Shown here one piece after another: positions 26,567-37,977 of a stretch of 64,000 bases of DNA. The notes beneath the pieces are model-generated. The model worked only from the letters and a program-made list of their open reading frames with translations, was not told the DNA's origin and did not search any database. Where the stretch lies: NCBI RefSeq assembly GCF_027580225.2, contig NC_073340.2, positions 33,306,501 through 33,370,500 of the forward strand, read 5' to 3'. A program made the translations under genes and the position numbers. The first letter of the stretch is position 1, and the number at the start of each line of letters is the position of its first letter. Source of the stretch: Misgurnus anguillicaudatus. Taxonomy: Eukaryota > Chordata > Actinopteri > Cypriniformes > Cobitidae.

Positions 26567-27513
26567 TATGGGTGATTCTCACAAAAAATTTTAAAATTTT
26601 TTAAAAAATTTTAAAAAAGATTTTAAAAATGTCAAGCATGAAAATGTAAAAATTGCTTAAATTTACTTTTTTTCCCACCAGACATTGAAAAACAAAGTCT
26701 GGAGTAAATGGGAACATTAATTTAAAAACTTTTACTTATCATTTAACACTTTTTGTAACATAATTTAAAAAATTAGTCCTAAAAAATCTCATTACCGCAA
26801 CAGTTAGAAAACATCAACACTGACATATTTTCAAAATGACATGACAAACCTGAAAGGACATAATTTGGAGATTCTGCACATGCATTTAAAATCAAAGTAT
26901 TATGCTTCTATTAATTAAATTAACATTTAATAAGCATCTGTTGCGGTAATGATAATCAAAATGTCGTGTAAGCATTCTGACAAGACAATATTTTAAATTA
27001 ACTGTAAAAAATGATTTTACCTGGTAGCCATCTTGAAGTAACTGGTCCATGTGCTTGGTCACTCAAAATCAAACTTTATTAAAATTCTGTATGTGTGCTT
27101 AAACTGTTCTCAAAAAGTGTTGCGGAGGATGAGAACATCAGGCATGGACACATCATTTTCCTAATTTTTCTTCATTATTATTATACATGAATATTCAGTA
27201 AATATTTTTTCTGTCATCTAAAGTAGTCTAGCAAAACATCCATTTATTTTTTTCTTAATTTTTTTTGTTAATTTGATTAAATTACAACATAACGCATGTT
27301 CAAACACAGCCAGACACATTGTGGTAATGAGAATTTCAGCAGAAAATGAGATAAAATTTCAAATTATAAATTCTTATGTTGAAATCACACATTGTGCAAG
27401 GTAGAACACAGTATTGTGTTAATTCTGATGCTTTTTAATGTTACTATATTACACATTTTAAAGCTAAAATCATTAGTGTCGTGGTGTTTCAATGGTTTCG
27501 TGAGAATCACCCA
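26567..27513. mobile_element. TIR element, superfamily unassigned
   Basis: The ends GGGTGATTCTCACAAAA and TTTCGTGAGAATCACCC are mirror images, with TATA directly outside each side. The ~950-bp interior is AT-rich. It opens with a run of AAAATTTT-like words and contains two CATTACCGCAACAG/TGTTGCGGTAATGA words in opposite orientation (near 26793 and 26938). No transposase is seen. Confidence 0.7.
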
Positions 27514-27905
27514 TATAGTAGTCTGGAGAAATATAACATAAAACTGAATTTAAATGCTGAATTTTTCACTAATCTAAACCAGTTTCCCCCAATCCTGGTC
27601 CTCGAGCACCCCCATCCCAGAAAGTTTTAGATGTCTCCTTATTTAACACACCTGATTTAACTCATCAGTTTGTTAGGGAGACATGGACTGTGTCCAAAAC
27701 CGCTCCCTATCTCCCAAGTAGTGCACTATATTTGTGAACAGTAAAGAAAACTTTATTCCCTACATTCGCTCACTACTTTTTACCCACAATGCACATTGAC
27801 TTATAGGGTACATTCGGCACTATATTTGTGAACAGTAAAGAAAACTTTATTCCCTACATTCGCTTACTACTTTTTACCCACAATGCACATTGACTTTTCG
27901 ATAAA

Positions 27906-28602
27906 GGCCCTGTCCCAAATGGCACCCTACGGACTTGTGGACTTACTCAGAGTCCACGCTTTGATGGAATCATCTAGTGCAGATCTTAGGGACCCTTGAT
28001 GCGAGTCCACGAGTGCACACCGGAGTCGTATTTTGGCGCACTTTATGTGGACTTTCGATTTCGCGGCCTAAAATTGCGCATGCTCGCTTAGTCTCATCAG
28101 TGCCCCCTTTGCACTGCAGCAGGCTTCACGCACTTTATCAACCCATAAGTCCTTGCAAAAAAGCAACCAGACCAATCAGACAATGGAAGGAAGGAGTTCA
28201 CACTGATGGGCAACTTCTCGTACTATTTTTGGTGTGACGCTCTAGACTGTCCCAAAATACGACTACGGTGCATCCTCGTGGAATCGCGTCAAGGGTTCCT
28301 AAGGTCTGCACTACATGATGTCATCAAAGTCTGGAGTGTGCCATTTGGGACAGGGCCAGACTCGAGCATCACGCCGGAAATAGGAAAAAAGTGTTGTGAA
28401 CTCCTCCCATCCATCATTTGGTTGCTCTTTCACAAAGCTTCGCTGAAGACTGCATCAAGGGTGCAAAGGGGGCGCTGATGAGCACACTTTGGAGTGTAAA
28501 AATGACAGATGGGACACCCTAGGAACTCGTAGACTAAGCGAGCCCGTGCAATATAAGGCCACGAGACTGAAAGTCCACATTGCGTCATTTGGAACAGAAC
28601 CC
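27906..28602. mobile_element. GGCCCTGTCCCAAATGGCA family element, rearranged
   Basis: Starts GGCCCTGTCCCAAATGGCAC. A complete mirrored end GTGCCATTTGGGACAGGGCC occurs internally at about 28330-28349. After it, sequence continues (28350-28602) as the right half of another copy, ending CATTTGGAACAGAACC. This looks like two overlapping copies fused end to end. Other family members: 40842-41677 and 47488-47725. Confidence 0.65.
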
Positions 28603-28726
28603 TACACTCGCTCACTCACTATTTCCCATGATACAATGGGAGACGAACATGTAATCAGCTGAAGGATACTGACAGTAAACACCACAAATTTACGTTTATA
28701 CACTTTTGTTAGTTTTTGTTCAACAT

Positions 28727-29290
28727 GATCTCATAGAAAGTCACACAAAATTGTATTACCTTATTCGCGTCCGTGGCACGAAATTCAGCTTTTTTGTGCC
28801 TTGAGCATGTCTTTTTCATGACACTATAAATAGTTTTTCGTGCCCATGGCACAACTTTCTTTTTCGTGTCATTTTATGTATTGTTTTTAACCAATTTTTA
28901 AATCATTGTCACTAGGGGTTGGGTTTAGATTTGGGGTTTGAGTTAGGATGTAATTTTATGTCTTGGTTTCTACATGTTTTTCTTCCGCTTTTAAAACTAT
29001 TCTCGCCTGGAGTTGGGGTTTGGGTTAGGATGTCTAAAAATGTATTTTTTTTTCTAACCCCCCCTCCCCCCAAAAATAATTTCTGACCCCAAGCGACAAT
29101 GGTAAGAATATAGGGGAAAAAAACAATGAGAAAACAATACATAAAATTAAATGAAAAAGACAAACACAAGAACTTATTTATAGAAATTTGTGCAAGTGTC
29201 ACGAAAAAGACATTTGTGTTTTTGTGCCATGGACACAAATAAATTAATAAAATTTTGCGTGACTATAGAAAACGACTTTCCATGAGATGA
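28727..29290. mobile_element. MITE related to 25303-25636
   Basis: Mirrored ends: CTCATAGAAAGTCACACAAA on the left and a TTTTGCGTGACTATAG ... GACTTTCCATGAGA end on the right. It shares TGGCACGAAATTCAGCTTTTTTGTG and the GGTTTGGGTTAGGATG interior with the other copy. An A/C-rich simple tract lies near 29040-29085. Confidence 0.6.
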
Positions 29291-29692
29291 GTCTGTTTGT
29301 TGTCAGTTATTATCTACTTAAAAAAGAAACAAATTAAAAATAAATGTCAAATATAATACATTATGTATTATATTTTTTATAAAAATAACATAATAGTAAA
29401 TAAATATGACAAGCAGTTGTTTTGTTCTCTTATTATTAACTAATACAATAAACATGACACGTGACAAACAGTAAGAGACTAAACTCTCTGACGCATCGTT
29501 TACTTCTCCACCAAATAGTGGACTCAAATGTCATTCTCTATATAGAGAATAATTAATGGTTTCAGACACAGCAATGTTAACCATTCTGGAAGGAGGCTGA
29601 TGAATTGAATCAGGTATTTTAAATAAGCAGACATCTAAAACGTTCTGGGAGGGGGTACTCGAGGACCAGGATTGGGAAACACTGATCTAAAC

Positions 29693-30945
29693 AATGTGCC
29701 ATTTGATCAATAATCATTTTTGGTTTTAGATCATCTGGTGCACAACATGTGGACATACAGGCCTAAAAATCTATTTATGTTACCACAATAAATACAACAT
29801 ATCAAAGCAAGTGCAAACAAATAATGCCTTTTAAACAACAATAAATAAAATATTTTTAACCAGCTGGCCTAAATGTCAAATTATTTGCTTGAAAAATGTT
29901 TTTTAATTCATCATTTATTCTACTTGGTTTTATATGTTGTTAGCGCAATGACATTCACACATTTTTAAGTGTGGTTTAAGTGTGAAAACACTTAGAGTTG
30001 CTGTGTATATATTTACAGAAATACCATTCATGTCATTAAGAATCTGGAAGGTTTAAGATCAGATCATTACTAATCATTTAACTAATCATCAAGTTTTTTA
30101 CTTGACAACATAACATCATGATAAGATTAAATTCTAATGAACAGCACCATCTGGATGTATAGATATTACAAACCCGATTTTCCAGTTTATTAAATTTTCC
30201 ATTGGTAACCATGTAAACTGAAACCCTATTAGTGTGATAACAAGCTTAAATAAGTGTAAAAATGTAATAAGCATGTCTACTACATCAGAGTGGTCTGTCT
30301 TAAAAAAAAAAACTATTAGATTCAAACTGTTATTCATCATATTGTAACCAGTAGATGCAGTCCATATTGAAACAGTCAGCATTGCTGACACAATCTGCAT
30401 GACCTCTGATATTCAACGACAAGGTGCAAAAATACCTCCAGCTGCTTAGACACGGTGCAGCCCATAAGCCGAACACCTCACAGCCAAGCGGTCGAAAAAT
30501 CATTGCGCTCCTGTGTTCTCATGTCAAAGACAAAATCTATAAATGACGTCTTATCCCTACAGCAGCATCGTCCTCATCTTTCATAATCAAAACCAGATTT
30601 AAAGAATTATTGTAAGAAAGCTTTGTGTCAGATATTAAACCATTAAACCACAGTGATGTGCCACATTGCAACATGCTAAGTATTTTACAAGGTGACTAAT
30701 TCGTATAACTACATTTGTACATTTTGGTACGATTTGCCTTGACCCCTGTGACATTGGGGTTAGGGGTGGGATTTCATTATTGTTTTTATGATAATCGTAC
30801 ATTTTTGCATGATTAACTTGTATACTGTATCAACCCATAAAATATGTACACATTCTAATGAGATCAGGCTGGCTAATATCAATGGACTTATGTCATGTGC
30901 TGTCCCATTCACTTTAATGGATACATAAGAACAAGGAGATACATA
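29693..30945. other. Non-coding, little recognised
   Basis: About 30690-30870 holds a short dispersed repeat (GTACATTTTGGTACGATTTG ... CATTGGGGTTAGGGGTGGG). No gene is supported. Confidence 0.4.
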
Positions 30946-30986
30946 CACTCACCTAAAGGATTATTAGGAACACCTGTTCAATTTCT

Positions 30987-31507
30987 CATTAATGCAGTGC
31001 TTCTCAATTATTTTCTGGCACGCCCCCCTAGGAAGAGGTAAACATTTCGCGCCCCCCCCAACTCTCCGCCTATACTTTAAATAATATAATTTGTCTATAA
31101 AATTAAAAATATTATAAACATTGTATCCTTATTAACATTGAGAAAACACAAATAGAAAACACAAAATAATTAACATCGATCAACTTACAACAAAGAATAA
31201 CTTTATTAACATTGTTTTTTAGTCTGTAACAGAAAAGACTTCAAATGCATCAATTTGCCTGAAATAAAAAAATCAATCCTTATTTAAAGTATAATATTTT
31301 TTGACCATTTGATACTGAAAAATTAAATATAATCAATAAATAATAATAAAAAACACAAGCGGCTTATCAGCGTGATTGGGGTGTAATGTCTTTAAAAATC
31401 ACTTCCTGAAAAAGTATTTTCCCTGGGGTCTCGCGCGCCCCTCCTGGTGTCAGTTCGAGCCCCCCCTGGGGGTCCCGCCCCACTATTTGAAAAGCACTGC
31501 ATTAATG
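30987..31507. mobile_element. hAT MITE nested in the Tc1 element
   Basis: The element is 30995-31499, 505 bp, with perfect CATTAATG duplications at 30987-30994 and 31500-31507. TIRs: CAGTGCTTCTCAATTATTTT and AATAGTG-class mirror ending TTTGAAAAGCACTG. C-rich blocks (GCGCCCCCCC and CCCCCCTGGGGG) sit near the ends. An interior AT-rich core has no coding capacity. Confidence 0.92.
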
Positions 31508-31606
31508 CAATTATCTAATCAACAAATCACATGGCAGGTGCTTCAATGCATTTAGGGGTGTTGTCCTGGTCAAGACAATCTCCTGAACTCCAAACTAAAT
31601 GGCAAA

Positions 31607-32632
31607 ATGGGAAAGAAAGGTGATTTAAGCCATTTTGAGCGTGGCATGGTTGTTGGTGCCAGAACGTCCGGTCTGAGTATTTCACAATCTGCTCAGTTAC
31701 TGGGACTTTCACGCACAACCATTTCTAAGGTTCACAATGAATGGTGTTAAAAGGGAAAATCATCCAGTATGCGGCAGTCCTGTGGGCGAAATGTCTTGTT
31801 GATGCTAGAGGTCAGAGCAGAATGGGCCGACTGATTTAAGCTGATAGAAAAGCAACTTTGACGGAAATAACCACTCGTTACAACCGAGGTATGCAGCAAG
31901 GCATTTGTGAAGCCACAACACGCACAACCTTGAGGCAGATGGGCTACAGCACCAGAACCCCACACCGGGTATCACTCATCTCCACTACAAATAAAAAAAG
32001 TGGCTACAATTTGCACAAGCTCACCAAAATTGGACAGTTGAAGACTGGAAAAATGTTGCCTGGTCTGATGAGTCTTGATTTCTGTTGAGACATTCAGATG
32101 GTAGAGTCAGAATTTGGCGTAAACAGAATGAGAACATGGATCAATCATGCCTTGTTCCCACTGTGCAGGCTGGTGGTGGTGTAATGGTGTGGGGGATGTT
32201 TTCTTGGCACATTTTAGGCCCCTTAGTGCCAATTGGGCATCATTTAAATGCCCAACCTACCTGAGCATTGTTTCTGACCATGTCCATCCTTTTATGACCA
32301 CCATGTACTCATCCTCTGATGGCTAATTCCAGCAGAATAATGCACCATGTCACAAAGCTCGAATCATTTCAAATTGGTTTCTTGAACATGACAATGAGTT
32401 CACTGTACTAAAGTGGCCCCCACAGTCACCAAATCTCAACCCAATAGAGCATCTTTGGGATGTGGTGGAACGGGAGCTTCATGCCCTGGATGTGCATCCC
32501 ACAAATCTGCATGATGCTATCCTATCAATATGGGCCAACATTTCTAAAGAATGCTTTAAGCACCTTGTTGCATCAATGCCACGTAGAATTAAGGCAGTTC
32601 TGAAAGTGAAAGGGGATCAAACACAGTATTAG
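31607..32632 (+). pseudogene. Tc1 transposase pseudogene
   Basis: The frame opens with M-G-K-K-G-D-L-S-H-F-E-R-G and a helix-turn-helix-like stretch (S-A-Q-L-L-G-L-S-R-T-T-I-S-K-V), then stops at 31748-31750. The next piece, S-M-R-Q-S-C-G-R, lies in a shifted frame. Further on, W-K-N-V-A-W-S-D-E-S shows the Tc1 catalytic region but is followed by an in-frame TGA. The last part, S-P-N-L-N-P-I-E-H-L-W, carries the third acidic residue, and the frame closes at TAG 32630-32632. In a functional enzyme these regions bind the TIRs and cut DNA at TA sites. Several stops and frameshifts make this copy inactive. Confidence 0.9.
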
Positions 32633-32666
32633 TATGGTGTTCCTAATAATCCTTTAGGTGAGAGTA

Positions 32667-34392
32667 TAATGTAACTCTCATAGTACAGTAAATCTGTTCC
32701 AAAACGTAGTAAGCTGCCCACCTAGACAGTATTTTAATACACTTAAAGTTTTGACAGTTGAAAGGTAAATGTACAGTGTTATGGATAATTAACATTAGTC
32801 ACATGCTTACGTCAAATCCTATACCAGGAGCAGCTGTGAGTCTCCTTTGCACTTTACACCTTATTCACATCCAAATTAGTCACTTCTGGGGTTTCAGATC
32901 TGCTAGGCTGCTGCCAATGTAGGCGTCAGACATCAGAGCAGCTCAATATATTTTGGAAGCGAGTTAGCGAGCAACTAATTATGATTTTGAAATCTCTGGT
33001 TCTCAAATAATGGAAGTGATAACAAGCCCCTGAAATCATGCAAGCAGCAGAAACAGCAGGGGTACCAGCGGGGACGCTCAAAGATGCCACAAAAAACACT
33101 TGCTTCCTTTAATATACAAGCTGTGATTAAATTATGATTTATGAATAAAAATGTAAAATGGCCGAGGGCTGCAGCACAATAAATCTAAAAATAATAAGAA
33201 AAAAACATTATAAACCAAAACACAGTGCGTAATTAGATTTCATTGTGTTTGAAAATGATTATTATTTTTAAAACATGCCTATGACAATCGTCTTTTGAAA
33301 GCCAAATTGAATTTCATTCTTTAAAAACAATCTGTACTAATGACTTGCAATCAATGGTTTTCCATTTCTTCCAAATATATGATTCATTCAGATTCTTATT
33401 GGATGGAGCACTGATAAGGAATATTTCATTCAAAAATTAAAAACTCTCACAGCACAAATAATTTATATTACAACGCCATCATGACGCATAACGCCAACAT
33501 GACAAAGCTTCTATAGCACATACTGTATATCATTAAAGGTCACATTCTTTCTGATCCCATTTTTTAAACGCTAGTTAGTGTGTAATGTTGCTATACATAA
33601 ATAATAAATAATAATAATAATGTATGCATAAATAATAGCATAAATAATACCTGTAAAATGATAAAGCTCAAAGTTCACTGCCAAAAAAAAAAACGTTTCA
33701 TCCTACCTTCATTAGTTCTCTTTTTATCACCTCTCAAATATGGGTAGGTTTTTTTAAAAAAATATATTTTTGAACAAAAAGCTGAGATAATTCCATTTTT
33801 GTGAAGGACTTTTGATAGAGATCAGATGCAGAGCGATCTTTAAAACATACACGGAGTGGATAATAGCGGTATTGCGGAAATTCTCGTCATTGGCTGGGAA
33901 ACATTTTCTCTTGGCGGAGAAAGAGTTAAAAATTTGTTACCACCAAAATCAGTATTGTATCAGGTCAGCATTAAAAAGAAAATTCTTAATTTTACGCAAA
34001 ATCCAATACTCGCCGTGTTATTCTGTCATCTTTTCTCCTGAATGCTAGTTTTCCTCATCTGCTTTGTGATCAACAAACAAAAACAAAATAATAATTTTAA
34101 TGACATTCTGTGGTGGGGAATAAACGTAAGCCATTCGGGCACTCGGGCGACGGAAAAATGTCGTCTGTTGCTTGTTCTCACACGACAGCATCAAGGTTCT
34201 GTCATGCTAACACATTGACCCCAAAGGATCTTATGAAAAACTTTCCATTGTTTTACTCGAAATCAACGAAAATCAAGCAGGACCAAAACATTTTACAGCT
34301 GATCGTTGTCAAAAAAGTTCAGCGACGACGTCCCAAATATAACAGCAGCAATGACAGTGTTCTTAACAAAGTAAGTGGTTTGATTAATGCTA
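32667..34392. other. Non-coding with a repeat fragment
   Basis: About 33690-33930 is a fragment of the AACTC-TTCCCCG family (CATCCTACCTTCATTAG ... GGCGGAGAAAGAGTTAAAA). About 33100-33450 is AT-rich and free of obvious repeats. No exon is supported. Confidence 0.4.
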
Positions 34393-35084
34393 TTAAAGGA
34401 ATATTCCATTTTCTTAAAAGAAAAATCCAGATAATTTACTCACCACAATGACATCCAAAATGTTGATGTCTTTCTTTGTTCAGTCGAGAAGAAATTATGT
34501 TTTTTTTTTTGAGGAAAACATGTCAGGATTTTTCTCATTTTAATGGACTTTAATAGACACCAACAATTAACACTTAACTCAACACTTAACAGTTTTTTTC
34601 AACGGAGTTGAAATCCCAAACGAGGCATAAGGGTCTTATCTAGCAAAACGATTGTCATTTTTGACAAGAAAAATAACAAATTTACACTTTTAAAGCAATA
34701 GGTCATCACGTCAAGAGGTCACAGAAGACGAACGCGAAACTCCACCCCAGTGTTTACAAGTGTGTTGACAACTGATACTAATTAATGTCTTTGTGTCAGT
34801 TTATTGTTTAAAATGGTCCGCAAATGTGCGTTTTATATATGCAACACGTGACCTCCCTAAGTCACTACGCATTTACGTTAGGTCACGCTGGAATGGATCT
34901 AGACGAGAAGTTGTGCTTTAAAAGTGTATATTTGTTATTTTTCTTGAGAAAAATCCTGCAATGTTTTCCTCAAAAAACATAATTTCTTCTCGACTGAACA
35001 AAGAAAGACATCAACATTTTGGATGACATGGTGGTGAGTAAATTATCTGGATTTTTCTTTTAAGAAAATGGACTAATCCTTTAA
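34393..35084. mobile_element. TTAA-flanked element with ~130-bp inverted arms
   Basis: TTAA at 34393-34396 and 35081-35084. The left arm (AAGGAATATTCCATTTTCTT, then ATCCAGATAATTTACTCACC, ACATCAAAA-like and GTCGAGAAGAAATTATG) is mirrored on the right by CATAATTTCTTCTCGAC, GGTGAGTAAATTATCTGGAT and AAAATGGACTAATCCTTTAA. The long arms make a strong foldback structure. The TTAA target suggests a piggyBac or Kolobok relative. No transposase is visible. Confidence 0.85.
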
Positions 35085-37629
35085 TGTTTATTTTTTTCTA
35101 ATCAGTGTATAACACTAGTCAACTAAATGAATATAACATGGCAAAGATAAATGCACATTTATATATTGATTCAATTATAGCATTTTGAAAAAAAAACTTC
35201 TAATGGATTTATTGCATTTGGCAAAAAAATATATATATAATTATAACAAATCTCTGAAAATCAAATTATGGATTATGGTTTTCATCTTGTCACTTTCTTA
35301 GTATAGAAAACAAGTTTTAACTGAAATTAGTCAAAATGGATTTATTGCGTGATCGAACCAAACTCTTAAAATAAGGCAGTGCCATTGATTTTTCTCAAGA
35401 TGCACACCAGTAATGTCTTTTTCTAAGGCATGTTTATAATGCATAAGTGTTTTTACTGTTAATTTAAAACAATGTTTTAGTAAATCTTCTCCAGAGTTTG
35501 GGTTCAAATAGCTGATATTGCTGCTCTTTATAAGTAGGGCTGTCAAAATCGCTGCCAATAACCTCTATCCCTCAATACCTGACACCTTCAGGGTCTCTTC
35601 TCAATCACGTCTCTTTCTCTTCTCCTCCTCAGAGTGAATATTGAACCCTGTCTGTTAAGGAAGGCTCAGTCAAACACATAGGCGCTCCTGTCTGCGGTCT
35701 CACGTGCCTGAAATCTCGACTTTGAATTCTGAACAACGGCATCCTTCTTTAAAGCCCCTCTCTACATCTCTATGGTCCATTGCACCTGATGCCCAGGCAG
35801 ATAAATGAATTGATTTGCACGGAGGATAATAGTGTGATGACATCACTGTCCTGTCAATCAAAGCACGGCCTGCACCAAACCTCATCATGTGAGGCCGGAC
35901 GGGAAACCGTAGGACAGAGGGGGATTTGGGACTCTCAGCGAAGGTTTGCATTCTCAGTTGGGGTCTACACACTGAAGCACAGATGTGTGATGAAATCCTA
36001 CTGGGAAGGAAAGAGTGCAAGCCACAGTTATTTTCTATTCATTGACATGCCGCTGTTGAACCAGCATGCAACCCTGAGAGCGTGCCGTGCCCTGGAACGA
36101 CAATGTGGAATAAATCTCTCCGGAAATGCTCTGAAAATTCAACCCATACAGATGTGAAACAGCACATATTGGCTGTAAAATAAATTAGCGGATAAAACTG
36201 TTTGAAATGCAGTGGGAAATTGATCACCCGCAAATTAAAATCTCGCTCTCTGTCTACAGCAGCCGCCAAACCATGCAATTAAATTTCTTCTGTGAAACAC
36301 AAAGAATACTTAAAATCCAAAAAAGAGACAAATAAGTCATATTTCGACAGTCCATATGACTACTGCGTCTTTATATAAGTCATGTTTTCAAGTGGTTGTG
36401 TGCTGAAAATCTTTCCCATGAGATTTGAGAACTGCAGATTTTGCATTCCAGACAACATGAGTACATTTTGACAACCTTTATTTTTGGGTCAACCAACACT
36501 TAAACTATTACACTGTCAGCTACTTATTCAGTATTACTATCAAGCTACTAAAAATACTGAATAAACAATTTGAAATGTTCAGATGGAGAAATGAAAAATG
36601 ATTGCTGTCTGGAGTGAAAGGCCTAAAGCATGAAGTTCATTCTCACACACTTTCACTTCAAATGAACGAGCAAAAAACTTTTTTTATTCAGAAAGTTAAC
36701 TTTCTTGCGATTTTAAAGGGTCTTTATGGAACCATTCAGCCAAAAAATAGTTCTTCTATGGTATTGTGAAGCAGCCTTACTTTCAAAAGTCTAGTCTCAC
36801 AAGTGGACGATGTGTTAATGGGGTCTAAAACGTTTTGAGCTCATCCATTTTTGACCACAGTCACGGTACATTCACACCGGGCACCAGCGTTAACGCTTCT
36901 CATTTACTTTGAATGCTTGACATCATGCATTGCCGAACTGAATTTTGGATCTGTCGGCATCACGTCACTGCTGTTGCTCGTGGCAAAAGTTGAACATTTC
37001 TCCACTTTTCAAACGCCAACGCATGCGTCAGCCAATCAGATCACCTTATGCCAATATCCTAGTGCAGAGCCAGCCAATTAGGTTTATGCAAAAACCGGAG
37101 AACAGAGGAGCATGTGTTGTGGCCACTGTGATTGGCTGTTGGCCATGCTTCAAACATGTTGTGTGTCAAGCGTTAACGCTGGTTCATGTTCGGCACGGTC
37201 TTTAGGCTATCACTGATAAAACTACCACCTCTTTCATTTCCGTTTTATTTTGCGAGTGTGTAAAAGTTGCACAGGCTTATTTCAACAGATTGCTCTGAAA
37301 TATCAGAGAAAGAACTTACATATACACATAAAAACTTTGTCCAGAGTGTTTACTACAACACAAGCAGTGGACTCTGACTCTGACATTATTTCTTGCAAAT
37401 TAGCATTTTTAATCAGACTCTTATGTTCAGGGTCACTTTAATGGCAACAAAAAGGTTATTAGTTAGTAATTAAAATTCCTTTTTTTCACAAATGCCTCTT
37501 TAGTAATTTCATTGGTATTTAACAAATCTTTGCAGCAAAAAATTTCCACTTTAAAAAAGTCTCCAGTTACTCTTTATGGTCCTCTTTGAATAAATGTAAA
37601 AGGTTAAAAATGTGCTTAATATCCTATTA
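35085..37629. other. Non-coding with repeats, no supported gene
   Basis: About 35365-35520 is a dispersed repeat (GTGCCATTGATTTTTCTCAAG ... GGCATGTTTATAA) also present in both duplicated flanks near 49365 and 58150. About 36705-36775 is the AAGGTTCTT-type repeat. About 36863-37203 has mirrored ends (CACCAGCGTTAACGC and GCGTTAACGCTGG) and is probably a MITE. The stretch 35570-36300 shows no clear exon. Confidence 0.4.
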
Positions 37630-37977
37630 TAAGACGGGCAGTTCTGGTTCTTCATTCTGATTGGTTGAAACGTGTTCTAAGCCGTGATAAAATACCCCTG
37701 TAAACCCACGGTTCAGACCGCATCACATAAGTATCACTGCGCCACTGATGTAAGAAAATAAACACAACAGTCTTTAATCATATTTTTTTATTTGTCTACA
37801 ACTGCACAATTATGGCGATATCCGGATAAATGTTAATAAATATTGTTGAGTCATCTAATCAATAAAGAGAAAACGCTCCCTGCGGAGTTTCTACCACAAA
37901 TTCATATTTCCGCTATCCACTGGGTGGCGATCTTACCCAACTTAAACACTGACGCATTCACTCAACACTAAAAACAT

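Larger units (their letters stand above)
27688..29571. mobile_element. CTGTGTCCAAAACC-ended element inside the hAT
   Basis: The left end CTGTGTCCAAAACC and the right end GGTTTCAGACACAG mirror each other. Near the left end a roughly 90-bp block (GTGAACAGTAAAGAAAACTT through ACAATGCACATTGACTT) is tandemly duplicated (27735-27800 and 27827-27895). The right half near 29500-29560 carries the matching AATAGTGGACTCAAATG text. Confidence 0.5.
27572..29692. mobile_element. hAT element with perfect 8-bp duplication, heavily nested
   Basis: The element is 27580-29684, with perfect ATCTAAAC duplications at 27572-27579 and 29685-29692. TIRs: CAGTTTCCCCCAATCCTGG on the left and CCAGGATTGGGAAACACTG on the right, plus mirrored CTCGAG and TTAGATGTCT/AGACATCTAAAA. 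It is a shell for later insertions: a CTGTGTCCAAAACC-ended element (27688-29571) that itself holds a GGCCCTGTCCC family element (27906-28602) and a MITE (28727-29290). Confidence 0.88.
30944..32666. mobile_element. Tc1/mariner element with TA target, split by a hAT
   Basis: The element is 30946-32664, bounded by TA. TIRs: CACTCACCTAAAGGATTATT and AATAATCCTTTAGGTGAGAG, followed inward by AGGAACACC/GGTGTTCCT. After removing the hAT insertion (30995-31499 plus one duplication copy) it is about 1.2 kb, the usual Tc1 length. It carries a decayed transposase on the plus strand. Confidence 0.92.

Noticed and set aside
34110..34451. 113-codon plus-strand frame
   Set aside because: It runs into the TTAA-flanked element at 34393, has no recognisable motif and no splice or start context of note.
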